A stretch of 64,000 nt of DNA from Ischnura elegans. Lineage: Eukaryota; Arthropoda; Insecta; Odonata; Coenagrionidae. The position numbers were made by a program, and so were the translations under genes. The stretch's first letter is position 1, and each line of letters opens with the position of its first letter. The stretch is taken from NCBI RefSeq assembly GCF_921293095.1, contig NC_060254.1:113484917-113548916 (forward strand), read 5' to 3'. Below, piece after piece: positions 33,403 to 43,670 of the stretch. The notes under the pieces were generated by a model that was not told where the DNA came from, did no database searches, and saw nothing but the letters and a program-made list of their open reading frames with translations.

Positions 33403-33776
33403 CATTGTTGATGTACTGAATGATATCAGGTAATTGCGCCATGGTGGACGCCAGGAGTTGTAGAGTTGCCTGAAGATTGGCAGCAATTGTACTCATGGCC
33501 TCCATGGAATCGTGGATGGACAGAGAAGACAAAGAAGCCGGCAGATTTAGAGGGAGCGGCGGCTTGCAAGCGCTGCTTCTTTTCCCGCTTTGTCAGCGGA
33601 ATCTTGATTGATTCCGCTGTTCCAGCGGGCGGTGCAGGAGCGGGTGTTGGCAGCAGCGGAAAGAAAGGAGACATCCAACCGCTTCTTGGGTGCAGGTCTC
33701 CGCGGCGCGGGCGGGCGGGAAGCGTCGGCGCCGCGCCACGCATTCTGCTTGCCAAGAGTTGGCACGCGAAAGTGAG
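33392..33776 (-). pseudogene. LINE ORF1 (gag-like) C-terminal part
   Basis: Frames on the minus strand give a proline/alanine-rich stretch (LLPTPAPAPPAGTAESIKIP, LTKREKKQRLQ) and, after a frameshift, MSTIAANLQATLQLL and MAQLPDIIQYINNGQ. That helical ending is typical of ORF1 proteins of jockey/R1-like LINEs. The stop TAA overlaps the ORF2 start in ATGGCCAATAA, an 11-nt overlap. Zinc knuckles and the N-terminus are missing. Confidence 0.65.
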
Positions 33777-33960
33777 TGCCGCTACCGCCGACTTTAGCGG
33801 ATAACACGGGCGTATGCATCTTTCATGCTCCGTCAGACGTTTTTCGATTGTGCGGCCAGTGTCCCCAATGTAAACGTGACCGCACTCACACGGGACGCTG
33901 TACACTCCCGAGGTTTTGAATCCTGAGAAACTGTTCATCAATCTATACGCCGGGAAAACC
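33777..33960 (-). pseudogene. Penelope-like GIY-YIG domain, N-terminal half
   Basis: The minus frame MNSFSGFKTSGVYSVPCECG, then HVYIGDTGRTIEKRLTEHE, contains the GVY...VYIG pair and the TGR...R..EH catalytic block of Penelope GIY-YIG nucleases, with the CxC motif before them. It continues at 27848 after the LINE insertion. Sequence upstream (33961-34160) has no reverse transcriptase that I can recognise. Confidence 0.85.
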
Positions 33961-34218
33961 TAAAATTTTTAATGAAATTTTACTTTCCCTTCGCAACGAA
34001 AACCTTTGCAATCTCCACCACCACACCTCCGTACCGTGAAAGCTCGCCATCCAAGCAAAACCGGGGAAATCCAGAGTCTCAGGATGGAAACCGGCCTCAC
34101 CACCATGATTTTATAAACAACGAAAAGAAAAAAAATACAATTTAATATGTGTTTCAATTTTACAGTCTTTTGTTTCTAACGAAATGGATATTTCAAAAAA
34201 CTTTTATCCTCTTATTAG

Positions 34219-35906
34219 AAGTGGCGGCTCGTGAGTCAAATGCTTGGGGGGGGGGGGGGGGCACACTCCATCGAGGGGTCAAAATTTTTATATAATTTGT
34301 GTATCGTTAGTTAGTTTTTAAGGCAATCTAGGTCTTAAATTTGATGCCATATGTTCCGTTTTTTTTCAACAAAAATACCTAGTTATCCAAATAAAACTTG
34401 ACGAGCGTGATTCACCCGCTCCCAGGTCAGAGGACCTCTTTAAACACAACATTGGAAGTAATTACACTATCCTCTGTTAAACGCACATAATGACACACAC
34501 TTTCGTATCATCAGGAGACTTGAATGTGGAATCAGCCGCATGTTGATAAAAGTTATTTTAGGAATACGAGATATTGTCGCAAATGAACAAAAGTATCAGT
34601 TTGTGCGCCGTTAACGTCAGGAATACTTACCGGTTTTTGTTTTTTTTATTATTTAAAAACGAATTTTAGGAAACAATAGCAATATTTAGGAATTAAGATA
34701 TGCCGTCGCTTGTTCTCTCATAAATTCTGTGCATTTTGGTACTTCATTTGTAGAGTTTGGTTGCGTATAAGTTGAGAAAAATGTATCTATACAGTAGAAA
34801 TAATATAGAAGATTAAAATATACTATTAGATACTCTAAGGCTTAAATATACTATTGACATCTATCAATTTACTTAGTACGTAAAGGTTTTTAGGCATTTT
34901 TAGACTTCTTCATTTAGTTTTTCAATTATTAATCTGCACGCACTATCTAATTGGACTAATGTTAACTTTGCCTAACACGGCATACTCAACAATAAGCATT
35001 ATCATGTTTTTCACTCAATTTATGTTTTCTGACTTACTAATCATTCAAATGTTTTAAATCCGAGACACCATCCACCGCCCATGCACGGTCTGTAACTCTC
35101 ATTACAAAAAAGGATAGAAAAAAAGAATGATTGACCACGCACCCACACAACCAATGAGCGCATAGTTGTACAAATTATTTTAAAATTTTCGAACGAAACT
35201 TTCGTGCTTTGGAGACTTTTTGTTGTTGAATTTCTTTTACTATAGACCTAGGGGGGCCTAAATTCTTGAGCTCAATCCTATATTGCAGTTCCATAATACC
35301 ATTACTAACAATAAAATTCACATCGTCGGAAAGAGACGAGACCATTATGACTCTTTAATACACCAACCAATCACTAACACTAAAGCATTAACAATCACTA
35401 ACTCGATTAACTCAACTAAAACTAGGCCTATTTACATACCAATCACTCATACGATAAAACAATTTACACATAATAAGTCAACTGGTCACCAAAACAAGGT
35501 ATTCTGCAACACTGCAACGCCAAGATTATACGGCCACCGGCCGGCGCGGCGATCACAACTCACTGATACGTCGTTCTCCGCGTTGTCGGGCGGCGTCCCA
35601 AGACTTCCACAAGGCACAAGCTTAGACGCGTCATAGCACCAGCAGCCCCCAACACTACCACTCTTCATATGACTGCATGTTAATATGGATTTGGACGTTC
35701 TGGCCAGCGCCCCACGACTACAAATTAAAACTTACCGCACTATTTTTGAGTGATTTTCCTACATTTTCGATATGTGCGATTGAAAAAACACTTTGGTTAA
35801 TTAGATGTATAATTGTAATTGAATGGGTATTTAATTTTTTTTTTCCTTTTTCGAATCTTTGGGTGGGGCGGCGTCCGAGAGTCCTTTAATAGGCAAGCCG
35901 CCACTG
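34219..35906. mobile_element. 1688-bp hAT-like element with perfect 8-bp TSD
   Basis: Starts AAGTGGCGGCTCGTGAG and ends GGCAAGCCGCCACTG, an inverted CAGTGGCGGCTYG terminus whose first left base has mutated. CTTATTAG is duplicated exactly at 34211-34218 and 35907-35914. A poly-G run lies near the left end and TGGGTGGGGCGGCG near the right. The largest frame (35283-35636) shows no transposase motif, so it is a non-autonomous or internally replaced copy. Confidence 0.9.
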
Positions 35907-35914
35907 CTTATTAG

Positions 35915-36533
35915 AGCAAAAAAAGCGTCAAAATCCATTTCGTGGGATGTAATTTCCAAAATTTTTATCTCGGGGTGCCCCCGCATGAACCCCAGCCGAG
36001 GCCCCCATTCATCCACCCCCCTCCCCCACATCAAATAAACTAGTGTCCTAAAGCAATTTTAGGACCACGGTTTCTATTTGAGGAATGAGTGTCCTACGTT
36101 TCCAAATCCCACATGGGAAATGCTGATGGCAATTGATTCAAGTAGTTTTTTACCATACGAGAAAATTTATGCTATTATGGCTTATAATTTACGTCGCAGA
36201 AAAGCATTTTGATGAAAGCTCAGCCCAACCTGACCTTAGGTTTACATGAAGGGTGCAACAACGATACTTTCATCGCGTGAGTCGGTCGTTTAAAGGAATC
36301 GCGAGCCGATCATTTAAAGGAAGTGCGCCGTCTGGCGAGTCCGTAGCAACCACGCGTCTCTTTTCGCCTCCCCCTCCCACGACGCGACGGAGCTGCCGGT
36401 GCGCGTATTGAAACATCTAGATAAATAATAAGTGATATTGACGTTATTATTGATATATTATATACATTCTCTATGTACTTGCATTTCTAACATTCTACTG
36501 AAGACAGCAGTACCAATCAATTTTCAATTGACC
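35915..36533. other. No gene recognised
   Basis: Includes a G/C-run stretch (GCCCCCATTCATCCACCCCC) at 36001-36025 suggesting another decayed MITE end, but no partner end was found. Confidence 0.35.
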
Positions 36534-36921
36534 CACTGGTTTCGAAGTTAGCAGAGGTTTGCGTTGTTTACGACAACTCCGTTAACTTTAGTGGTATAAA
36601 CAATTTGTATTCGGTGAACTGCTAACAATAGATATAGCTTCTTTATATTAAAATTGAAAGTCATAGAATCAAAAACTACGGGAATGCCAAGCGCTTAAAT
36701 TTGTACAACTGGATTTTACGCGCAACAATCGGGTACTTTTTTGACGAAAAATTAAGTACGGGAAACACTATTGAGCCAAAAGTTTTTAAAAGTAAATGAC
36801 ACAACGTAGAAATAATTTCTCTTTCGTATGATTTTTGTTGCATTGAAATTGATTGCTTCGTTTGGACGCTAGAGCTCCTCAGACTCGGGTATGTTGCCTT
36901 TTTTTTACAGACAGTAGTAAT
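36534..36921 (+). repeat. ~390-bp dispersed repeat, copy 2
   Basis: Second copy of the repeat at 24297-24690, in the same orientation, with about the same ends. Diverged by scattered substitutions and small indels. Confidence 0.85.
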
Positions 36922-37336
36922 CGTCTATAATTCTGAAATTTTCACCCGAAAGAAATGGTTTGAATTCGAAGATAATTGTTGAAAGAAGGTTTAGGGTGTC
37001 TTTTCCGCTTTAATCGAATTTTGAAGCATATATAGCGTGTCCAGCCACTCCACGCCGGAACATCACTTATGTTTACCCTTTTAACCAGTCGAGGGCAAAG
37101 GCCGTCTGCGGTTAATATCGATAAGGGTCAATTCAGTTTAGTCGATCGCAATGAAGAAACGGTAACGCTTCTGGATAGTTAAAGGGAGGGGATAAAGTTG
37201 AATAGTAAGTCGAATTGTGAGGTTCGGAGGGTGGCAATTTCTGACGGTTCTTGATCTCAAAGATTTCTTTGAAGACAAGGAAATTTCCTTTCATTTCCTT
37301 AAGTATTGGAATGGTTTGGAGTTCTTTACGAGTAGT

Positions 37337-37600
37337 AGGGTAGCCAGGTTTTCGTTTGGAGGGGGTCCAAAACCAGAGTGGACATTCTTTGAAAAACATG
37401 GTAGGTACTAAGTGTAGGGTTTTATACTAGTTGTAACACTTTCATAAACGATGACTCTTCATTTTTACAAGAAATATTTTGTCGTTTCATGATTTTTCAA
37501 TATTCTGTTTCCTTTTATTAAGGAACGAAATAGGTTTTTTTTATTTCGGGGGGTCCGGACCCCACGGACCTCTCCCTCAGAACTGTTTACGTATATCTTT
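37337..37600. mobile_element. MITE-like fragment related to 39994-40200
   Basis: Shares GTAGCCAGGTTTTCGTTTGG / GCAGCCAGAAATTTTGTTCA, GGGGGTCCAAAA and CTTTGAAAAAC with the 39994 block, then ends around GGGGGGTCCGGACCCCACGG, itself a near-palindrome. Ends are uncertain. Confidence 0.5.
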
Positions 37601-37744
37601 ATTTCATATTAACCATGGCGTTGCAACCATCAACTTTCTAAAGAGGGACTTTTCATTACATTGTCTTTTCTGCTAGTGTGATTTCGCAGCCATTAGTCGA
37701 ACGGGCGCAGTCTCCGTTAATATTGGTTTGACCATGGTTCTGTA

Positions 37745-37905
37745 CATAGGCGGATCTAAGGGGTCATATGTACCCCCCCGAGACCCTTTAAAAATATGCG
37801 AGATTTTCAATACGGTCCCATTATCATTGCGTTCGTTTTGTATTACGAGGTATCCTTGTGCTCCCCCAGAACAAAATAATGGATACTTACTTTTTTCTTC
37901 TTTTC
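37745..37905. mobile_element. MITE (GGATCTA..GAGGTATCCTTGTG family), copy 1
   Basis: Shares ACCCTTTAAAAATATGCGA, GGTCCCATTATCATTG and TTACGAGGTATCCTTGTG with 38788-38945. The left end GGCGGATCTAAGGGG and the right end ATGGATAC are weakly inverted. Non-coding. Confidence 0.75.
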
Positions 37906-38068
37906 TTGACCTCGATTAATTAATGGTAAAATAACTCTTGGAGTATAGGTCAAATGTATATGATGCAAAAAAGTTGTAGCCAACGTTTCACTTCATATAG
38001 AACTCTCATCAGGGCTATGAATGAAAGCGGAGTCTGCGTTGAAATTGGTTCGACCATGGATCTGTACA

Positions 38069-38785
38069 TTTCTTGCGGAATTCGCCCAACTCTAACCATG
38101 TTTATGCAATGGATGGTATTAACATAACGGCAACAGACGAAGTGAAGTACCTGGGAGTTACGATAACCTCGAACCTCACGTGGGGAACACATGTAAAGAA
38201 TAATTGCGGCATAGACCTGAAGAAATTAGGATTCGTCAAGCGTATTGTGGAAAGATTTTCGGATGAGAAAGTAAAAGAAAGGTGTTATTTTGCTCTCATC
38301 CGACCGCACCTTGAATATGCAGCGAACGTATGAGATCCGGTGCAGAAAGACTTAATCCGCGAGCTGAATGAAATACAAAGGATATCAACGCAATTCGACA
38401 AAAACTGCTACGGGCGTACAGACAGCGTTTTTCAGATGTTAAGCGAATCAGGCTGAGAGCCGCTGGAGACCCGGAGGCTGCGCGCTAGGCTTAGATTGCT
38501 TGAGCAATTGATAATATCTTTAAGAGCGACACAGAGAACATAATATTATAGCCACACTATAGTTCCAGGTCCGATAGAAGCGATAAATTAAGAGATTTGT
38601 TTTCCCGAATGGATAGATATGCGAATTCGTTTTTCCTCCGAACCATAAACGACTTCAATAAGGGCTAGTCCCAACTTCGTTACAGCACTTCATTTTTTTA
38701 GCTGTATACGGCTGGTGTCCTAACACCTCCATCACACGCCCTTTAGGCGGCTTGCAGGGTATTATGTATATGTAGATACATAGGT
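38069..38785 (+). pseudogene. LINE-A 3-prime fragment
   Basis: Plus-strand frames read DEVKYLGVTITSNLTWGTH, ICGIDLKKLGFVKRIVE-like, ERCYFALIRPHLEYA, LIRELNEIQR and LETRRLRARLRLLEQL, then the 3-prime UTR (GGCTGGTGTCCTAACACC), the hairpin CGCCCTTTAGGCGG and GTATATGTAGATAC. It contains a stop just after EYAANV and later frameshifts. It abuts a MITE at 38788. Confidence 0.85.
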
Positions 38786-38787
38786 GG

Positions 38788-38945
38788 ATCTAAAGGGGGG
38801 GGAGTACGGGGGGATGTGCCTCCCCCCCGGACCCTTTAAAAATATGCGAAATTTTTAATGCGGTCCCATTATCATTGGGATCGTTTTGTATTACGAGGTA
38901 TCCTTGTGCCCCAAATCCCCCCTGAACAAAATCCTGGATCCACTC
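38788..38945. mobile_element. MITE (GGATCTA..GAGGTATCCTTGTG family), copy 2
   Basis: Left GGTGGATCTAAAGGGGGG and right CCTGGATCCACTC are inverted GTGGATCY ends. The interior matches 37745-37905. It has inserted directly at the LINE-A tail. Confidence 0.8.
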
Positions 38946-39169
38946 TTCGTTCCGTAGAGCAATATCTCCTATTTTACTCGCGAGTCGGTCGTTGTAATCT
39001 CCCGCGTGGGGGCGCAATCTGACGGCGGAAGGTGGCATTGACGTCGCCCGGGAGGGACTGTTCCTGGCGATCGCTGCACTGCGAATCAGGGAAGGGGGAG
39101 GAGGCGGGGTAGGGGTGGTGGCCATCCCCCCTTACCCTCCCAACCCTCCCCTATCGCCACTGAACCTCA

Positions 39170-39509
39170 GCGTAAATTGAGCTGCTCAGCGTGACGCCTG
39201 TCATTTGGCCGGCGTTCTTCAATGCGAGTCCCACTGACAATATAGGTCTTCAGTCGGGAGCTCCTACTATCTGCACTGTACTGGCCGACTTCGGTTCGCT
39301 TTCTTTCACAGCCGTGATTTCGCTCATTCATTGAAACTATATTCAGTCGCAGTGCATTGACGATGCCGCATCGTTCGTGTAGCTGGCTTGCATAGTTCAT
39401 TTAACGATGTTAATGATAAGTTATCTAATTTGAGTTCCGGATTTAAATCTTTCGCTTTTTCACGAGACGTGCCTTCGTTACGGTGTGGCCAAAAAGGTGC
39501 CGCATTTGG
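39170..39509 (+). other. Possible first exon with strong splice donor
   Basis: The stretch ends CGCATTTGGGTAAGTATT, a near-consensus donor at 39510. It is preceded by a CpG-rich block (38965-39120, CGCGAGTCGGTCG, GACGTCGCCCGGG) that could be a promoter. The 5-prime limit is arbitrary. No long frame is open. Exon identity is inferred. Confidence 0.35.
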
Positions 39510-39662
39510 GTAAGTATTTGAACATTATGTTGATGATTAATGAGTTGCAAGCCATTTTTTAATTTAATTTTTTTGATTCGTAGTAATTTTTTAAATACTG
39601 AGGCAATTTTTTCTTCTATTTTTCATTTTGTGTGCTTACGTTATCTTTTTTTACATTTTCAG

Positions 39663-39940
39663 ACCCCAGTCGAAGAAAGAATTATAGTATTAGTGCGATG
39701 AGATTACTGGGAGCAACTTGATGGCGTGAATTAGCTCGTGGGATCTTTCCGTTGGCCGGGAGAAGTTCCTGAAAAGAGTATTCCGCTGACATCGTAGCTG
39801 CTCCACTATTTCAAGTGGCTGATAGCGGTTACCGCGAGATTTGACTGAACCAAAGTTTGGCCGAGGTATTCATCGTAGCTGCGAAAAATCCTCAGCCGAT
39901 AAAAAGAAGTCTCTGCACAGCTTCGGAAAAAAAGATTTCG
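39663..39940 (+). ncRNA. Candidate 278-nt non-coding exon
   Basis: The acceptor TTTTTTTACATTTTCAG ends at 39662 and the donor TTTCGGTGAGTTTT begins at 39941; both are good matches to consensus. Stops occur in all three frames in the first 60 nt. A frame in the last 100 nt stays open across the donor but has no recognisable content. With the donor at 39510 it suggests a short spliced transcript or 5-prime UTR on the + strand. Confidence 0.4.
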
Positions 39941-39993
39941 GTGAGTTTTCCCCTAATTTTTTAAGGATGCCTGTTCATAACGTGATTGGCAGA

Positions 39994-40200
39994 GCAGTGG
40001 GGCAGCCAGAAATTTTGTTCAGGTGGAGGGGGGGGTCCAAAATTAGGGAGGGGGGCAATTTTTGAAAAACGGGGTACTCAGTAGAGAGATATAAACTACT
40101 CTTAACACTTTTTATTATCTAAATACTTCAGGTAAAGAATTTTTTTGTAAATTCATGATCAATAATTTTTTTGTTTGATGCAAAGTATTATTTCGTTGTA
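39994..40200. mobile_element. CAGTGG-ended MITE-like fragment
   Basis: Starts CAGTGGGGCAGCCAG and has GGGGGGGTCCAAAATTAG and TTTTTGAAAAACGGGGTACT in common with 37337-37600. It runs up to the hAT MITE at 40213. Confidence 0.5.
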
Positions 40201-40212
40201 TTACATTTCGAG

Positions 40213-40417
40213 CAGTGGCCCCTGCACTCCATGTGGTGTGAGGGGGCCGAAGCCCCCTCTAAAATTCCTTATGGGTGTGAGGAAAAACAGTGTCAGGCTT
40301 GTCGATTTTCCCCGGAGTGTACAGATATCGAGATTAAAGTTATCAGGGTTCTAATTTCCCGGGGCATAATCCCTGGTTTGGGCCCCCCCAAATATTTTTT
40401 CAAAGTCTGCACCCCTG
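40213..40417. mobile_element. 205-bp hAT-type MITE, inverted copy, perfect TSD
   Basis: Reverse orientation of the 30100/31520 family: starts CAGTGGCCCCTGCACTCC and ends GTCTGCACCCCTG. ATTTCGAG is duplicated exactly at 40205-40212 and 40418-40425. Shorter than its relatives through internal deletion. Confidence 0.95.
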
Positions 40418-40756
40418 ATTTCGAGGAGGAGGGGTCCCGACCTCCCCCTGGCTACGATACTGCGGCATAAGTGTCAATAGTTTTTTATCCTAAATTACTT
40501 GATCACATTTTCAGTATCTCAGGGTAATAACTCCGGCGGTAGATTCTAAGCAACTAAAAAAGTTATTACTCGACCCATGATATTCCGAATCAGTGTCATT
40601 CTCATTCCCACCGTCCCTTTTACCATCTCCTAATCAGTCACTTACCGTAGATACAACCGCGATTCAATGAAAGCGCAAATCGTGGCGTTACGACCGCTGT
40701 TAGCGGACGTGAATTCTGGTTGGCCGAAATACTGTGTGTGGTAGCTATTGTTTCAA

Positions 40757-41225
40757 TGACCGCACCTTGAATATGCAGCGATATCATTTGGGATCCGGTG
40801 CAGAAAGACTTAATCCGCGAACTGAATAAAATACGAAGGAAGGCTGCGCGGTTCGTCAAAAATACTGCTACGGGCGCACTGACAGTGTTACCCAGATGGG
40901 AATTAGGCTGGGAGCCACTGGAGACTCGGAGGCTGCGCGCTAGGCTTAGACTGCTTGAACAATTGAGAATATCTTTAAGAGCGACACAGAGAACATAATA
41001 TTGGAGCCACACTATATTTCCAGGTCCGATAGAAGCCAGAAATAAAGAGATATTTTGCCGAACGGAAAGATATGCGAATTCGATTTTCCTCCGAACCATA
41101 AACGACTTCAATAAGCGCTAGTCCCAACTTCGTTAGAGCACTTCATTTTTTTAGCTGTTTAACGGCTGGTATCCTAACACCCCCTGCCACATGCCTTTTA
41201 GGCGGCTTGCAGGGTATTATGTACA
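40757..41225 (+). pseudogene. LINE-A 3-prime fragment
   Basis: Reads LIRELNKIRRKAARFVKN, WEPLETRRLRARLRLLEQLR and ENIILEPHYISRSDRS-like sequence over broken frames, then the 3-prime UTR with GCCTTTTAGGCGGCTTGC and TATTATGTAC. It is 5-prime truncated near CCGCACCTTGAATATGC. Confidence 0.85.
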
Positions 41226-41229
41226 GACT

Positions 41230-41970
41230 GTCCCAAATGTCGTGTGTCATTTTTGACCTGTAATTTTAGTAACTTTCCGTAAAGCTATGTTCATGAAAAT
41301 TGGCACACTTATGGGAAAAGATCCTAAGTTTTGTTGAGCGTAAGCAAAATTTTAAAATTTTGACCTTTTGACCTCACAATTTGGGTCCAAACAAAAAATT
41401 TGAATTTGCCTTATGGGGTTTCAATGTTAAAAAAATCGAGATAGAAAAATGTCTGAATTTCATTGACCAAGGTGTCATTTCTTATGGTTTCGGACCCGAG
41501 AAACCCGAAAATAACAATTTTATTTACGAAAATTCAACCGTTGACCCAGTAAGGTCACTGTCAAGGTCACAAGGGTGGCAAAAAGAATAACATACCGACA
41601 AAGGTGTCGATCCATGGGTTTTATAGGGTGCCCAAGTCATTGGTATTGTCCAAATACCCGTATTATTCACTAATTGACCTACGAGGGTCACAATGGGGGT
41701 CAAAGGTCATAGCGTTCAACGTCGGGCCATCATGGCAACTAACGTGTCAAACCATGGGTTTTGAAGGGTCCCAAAGTTGGTTAGGCAGTTCATAAATCAG
41801 TATTGTTAGTTTTTTGACCTCCGAGGGTCACAATGGGGGTCAAAGGTCATAGAGTTAAACGTCGGGCCTTCATGACAACCAACGTGTCAAACCATAGGTT
41901 TTGAAGGGTGCCAAAGTCGGTTAGGCAGTTCATAGATCCGTATAGTTGGTTTTTTGACCTCCGGGGGTCT
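41230..41970 (+). repeat. Dispersed repeat with 140-bp tandem units
   Basis: From about 41541 the sequence repeats every 140 bp: GAGGGTCACAATGGGGGTC at about 41682 and 41822, TTTTTGACCTCC at 41811 and 41951, ACCATGGGTTTTGAAGGGT-like at 41751 and 41891. The first unit is more diverged. The leader (41230-41540) includes GAAAATTGGCACACTTATGG. Two units carry GGGTCAAAGGTCA (41697-41709 and 41837-41849). No coding content is convincing. Confidence 0.85.
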
Positions 41971-42370
41971 TATTTTATATACTTTGTGTTTCACATGAAC
42001 TCATTAGTTATTTTTCAGCCTACAGCCGATTAATAGTTGCAATTGTCGCTAGTGACTTGTCGTTCGTCATATTTTAAATTTGCCGCACCGTGGTTGAATC
42101 GTATATTTAATCCAAAATATACATTTTTCCGGTTTCATATTCAACAAATAATCTTCGCTCATTGGTGTGAAGGGCTTTTTCCGGCTGTCAGTAGGGAAAA
42201 TATTGAGTATCCTTTTATGGATTTCCCCTAGGGAACCATGTATTTCTGCTAAACAGGAATGTGGCGGACGGGGTAAAGTGCCACGCCCCCCGCCTTCACT
42301 TTCCTATCGTGGGAGGGGTAGATAACGCCCTCTCAAGAAGACTTATGGTAAAAGCAAACGACTTCAACAA

Positions 42371-43662
42371 TAGGCATGGGCAAAAAATAGCGGTATTCGG
42401 TAGTACCGAGTACTATTTTTTTTCTATTTCGGTAGTACTGGCCAGTATTTTTTTAGCGGTACCACCGGAGTACCGGTACTAGAAATAGCGGTGCTTCGAC
42501 GGCGCTGCAAACTTGTGTGTTACCAATCAACTACCTACCCAGCTACTTAAACAATTGAGTGTGGATAATATATCAAGCTTGTATTTAAGCGCACTAAAAA
42601 TAATACCATCTATTTATTTTAATTTCAACAGATAATGTAAGCAATAATACAATTGGTCAACGTAGGAAGAGACTGAAGAATAGCGATGTTCTAATGATAT
42701 AGGCATTTCTATCAAGCTTAAGCTTGTTTACACTGGTTATCAACTTTTTTAATATATTAGCAATGTTCATCCGTTTCTCGTTTTTGTACATACAACCAGT
42801 CAAGTGAACCACCAAAAGAAGGCCAAATTAATTTTGCCTTTTAATTATTAACACTTCTTCCTTAGTTTATTTCTTGTTTTCTTATGATTTAACGGTACTT
42901 CTACAAAAACCGAGTTCGACACAAATGTTATAATTATTGATATAGACGATATTTATTTACTCAAATAAGGCAAGAAAAGTCAAAGTTATGGAAGTCCACT
43001 CATGTATTTCTTCCTTGACAAAAATGGAACAGCGACCTACACGTCAAATTTTATTCGATCGCAGTATTTTAGCCATAACTAACACCGATTCTTGTAGTGT
43101 AAAGTCATAAAATTAAATGTCTTAATACTAGAGGAGCTTTTTCTAGGTAATCTCAGGCTGCAAACGTAAGCTCTGTGAATAAGAAGACTTTTCAACATAA
43201 GTTTTCGGCAGAAGACGTTTCTAATGTTGGTCTCGAGTCCGAAAAAAACCGGTGGCTCTAGGAAAACAAGTCATCTGATAGAGTTCCCGAGAGAACGTCA
43301 CACCTCATGCACGCAAGGAAAACACCAAATTTAATGGTATGCACCAAAATCATCACCATTAAATACTTCATCGCTATCACCCTTCTCTCTATTACAGATC
43401 TAGCCTCCATGTATTTTTCCGACAAATTTTCGTAAAAAATCCAATTAATGATTTTTTCGGTGAATTCTTCCTGTATGTTAAGCTAATTTGCCGAAATACC
43501 GGACAATTAGGGTAAATCAAACGTTAAATCTCAACTTATTTACATATTTTATCAATTCTGAAAGTACCGGCATACCGGTATTTTTTCGCGGGTACTATCG
43601 AGACAGTACTATTATTGCTTTTTAAAACTCGTCACAAAAATACCGGTACTTTTTCTTGCCTA
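42371..43662. mobile_element. 1292-bp hAT element with perfect 8-bp TSD
   Basis: Starts TAGGCATGGGCAAAAAATAG and ends TACTTTTTCTTGCCTA, inverted TAGGCA termini. TTCAACAA is duplicated exactly at 42363-42370 and 43663-43670. Both ends contain several ACCGGTACT / AGTACCG palindromic motifs, a typical subterminal repeat cluster. The interior is AT-rich with no transposase frame. Confidence 0.95.
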
Positions 43663-43670
43663 TTCAACAA

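Larger units (their letters stand above)
27849..33776 (-). mobile_element. Jockey/R1-like LINE inserted in the Penelope-like element, itself multiply interrupted
   Basis: On the minus strand, in order: the C-terminal end of ORF1, ORF2 endonuclease, linker, reverse transcriptase and a C-terminal domain. A 5-bp direct repeat TGCCG flanks it (27844-27848 and 33777-33781). Three later insertions break it: LINE-B at 28419-29115, hAT at 29402-30480 and a hAT MITE at 31520-31782. The 5-prime end is truncated inside ORF1. Frameshifts, stops and loss of the YADD motif show it is dead. Confidence 0.8.
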
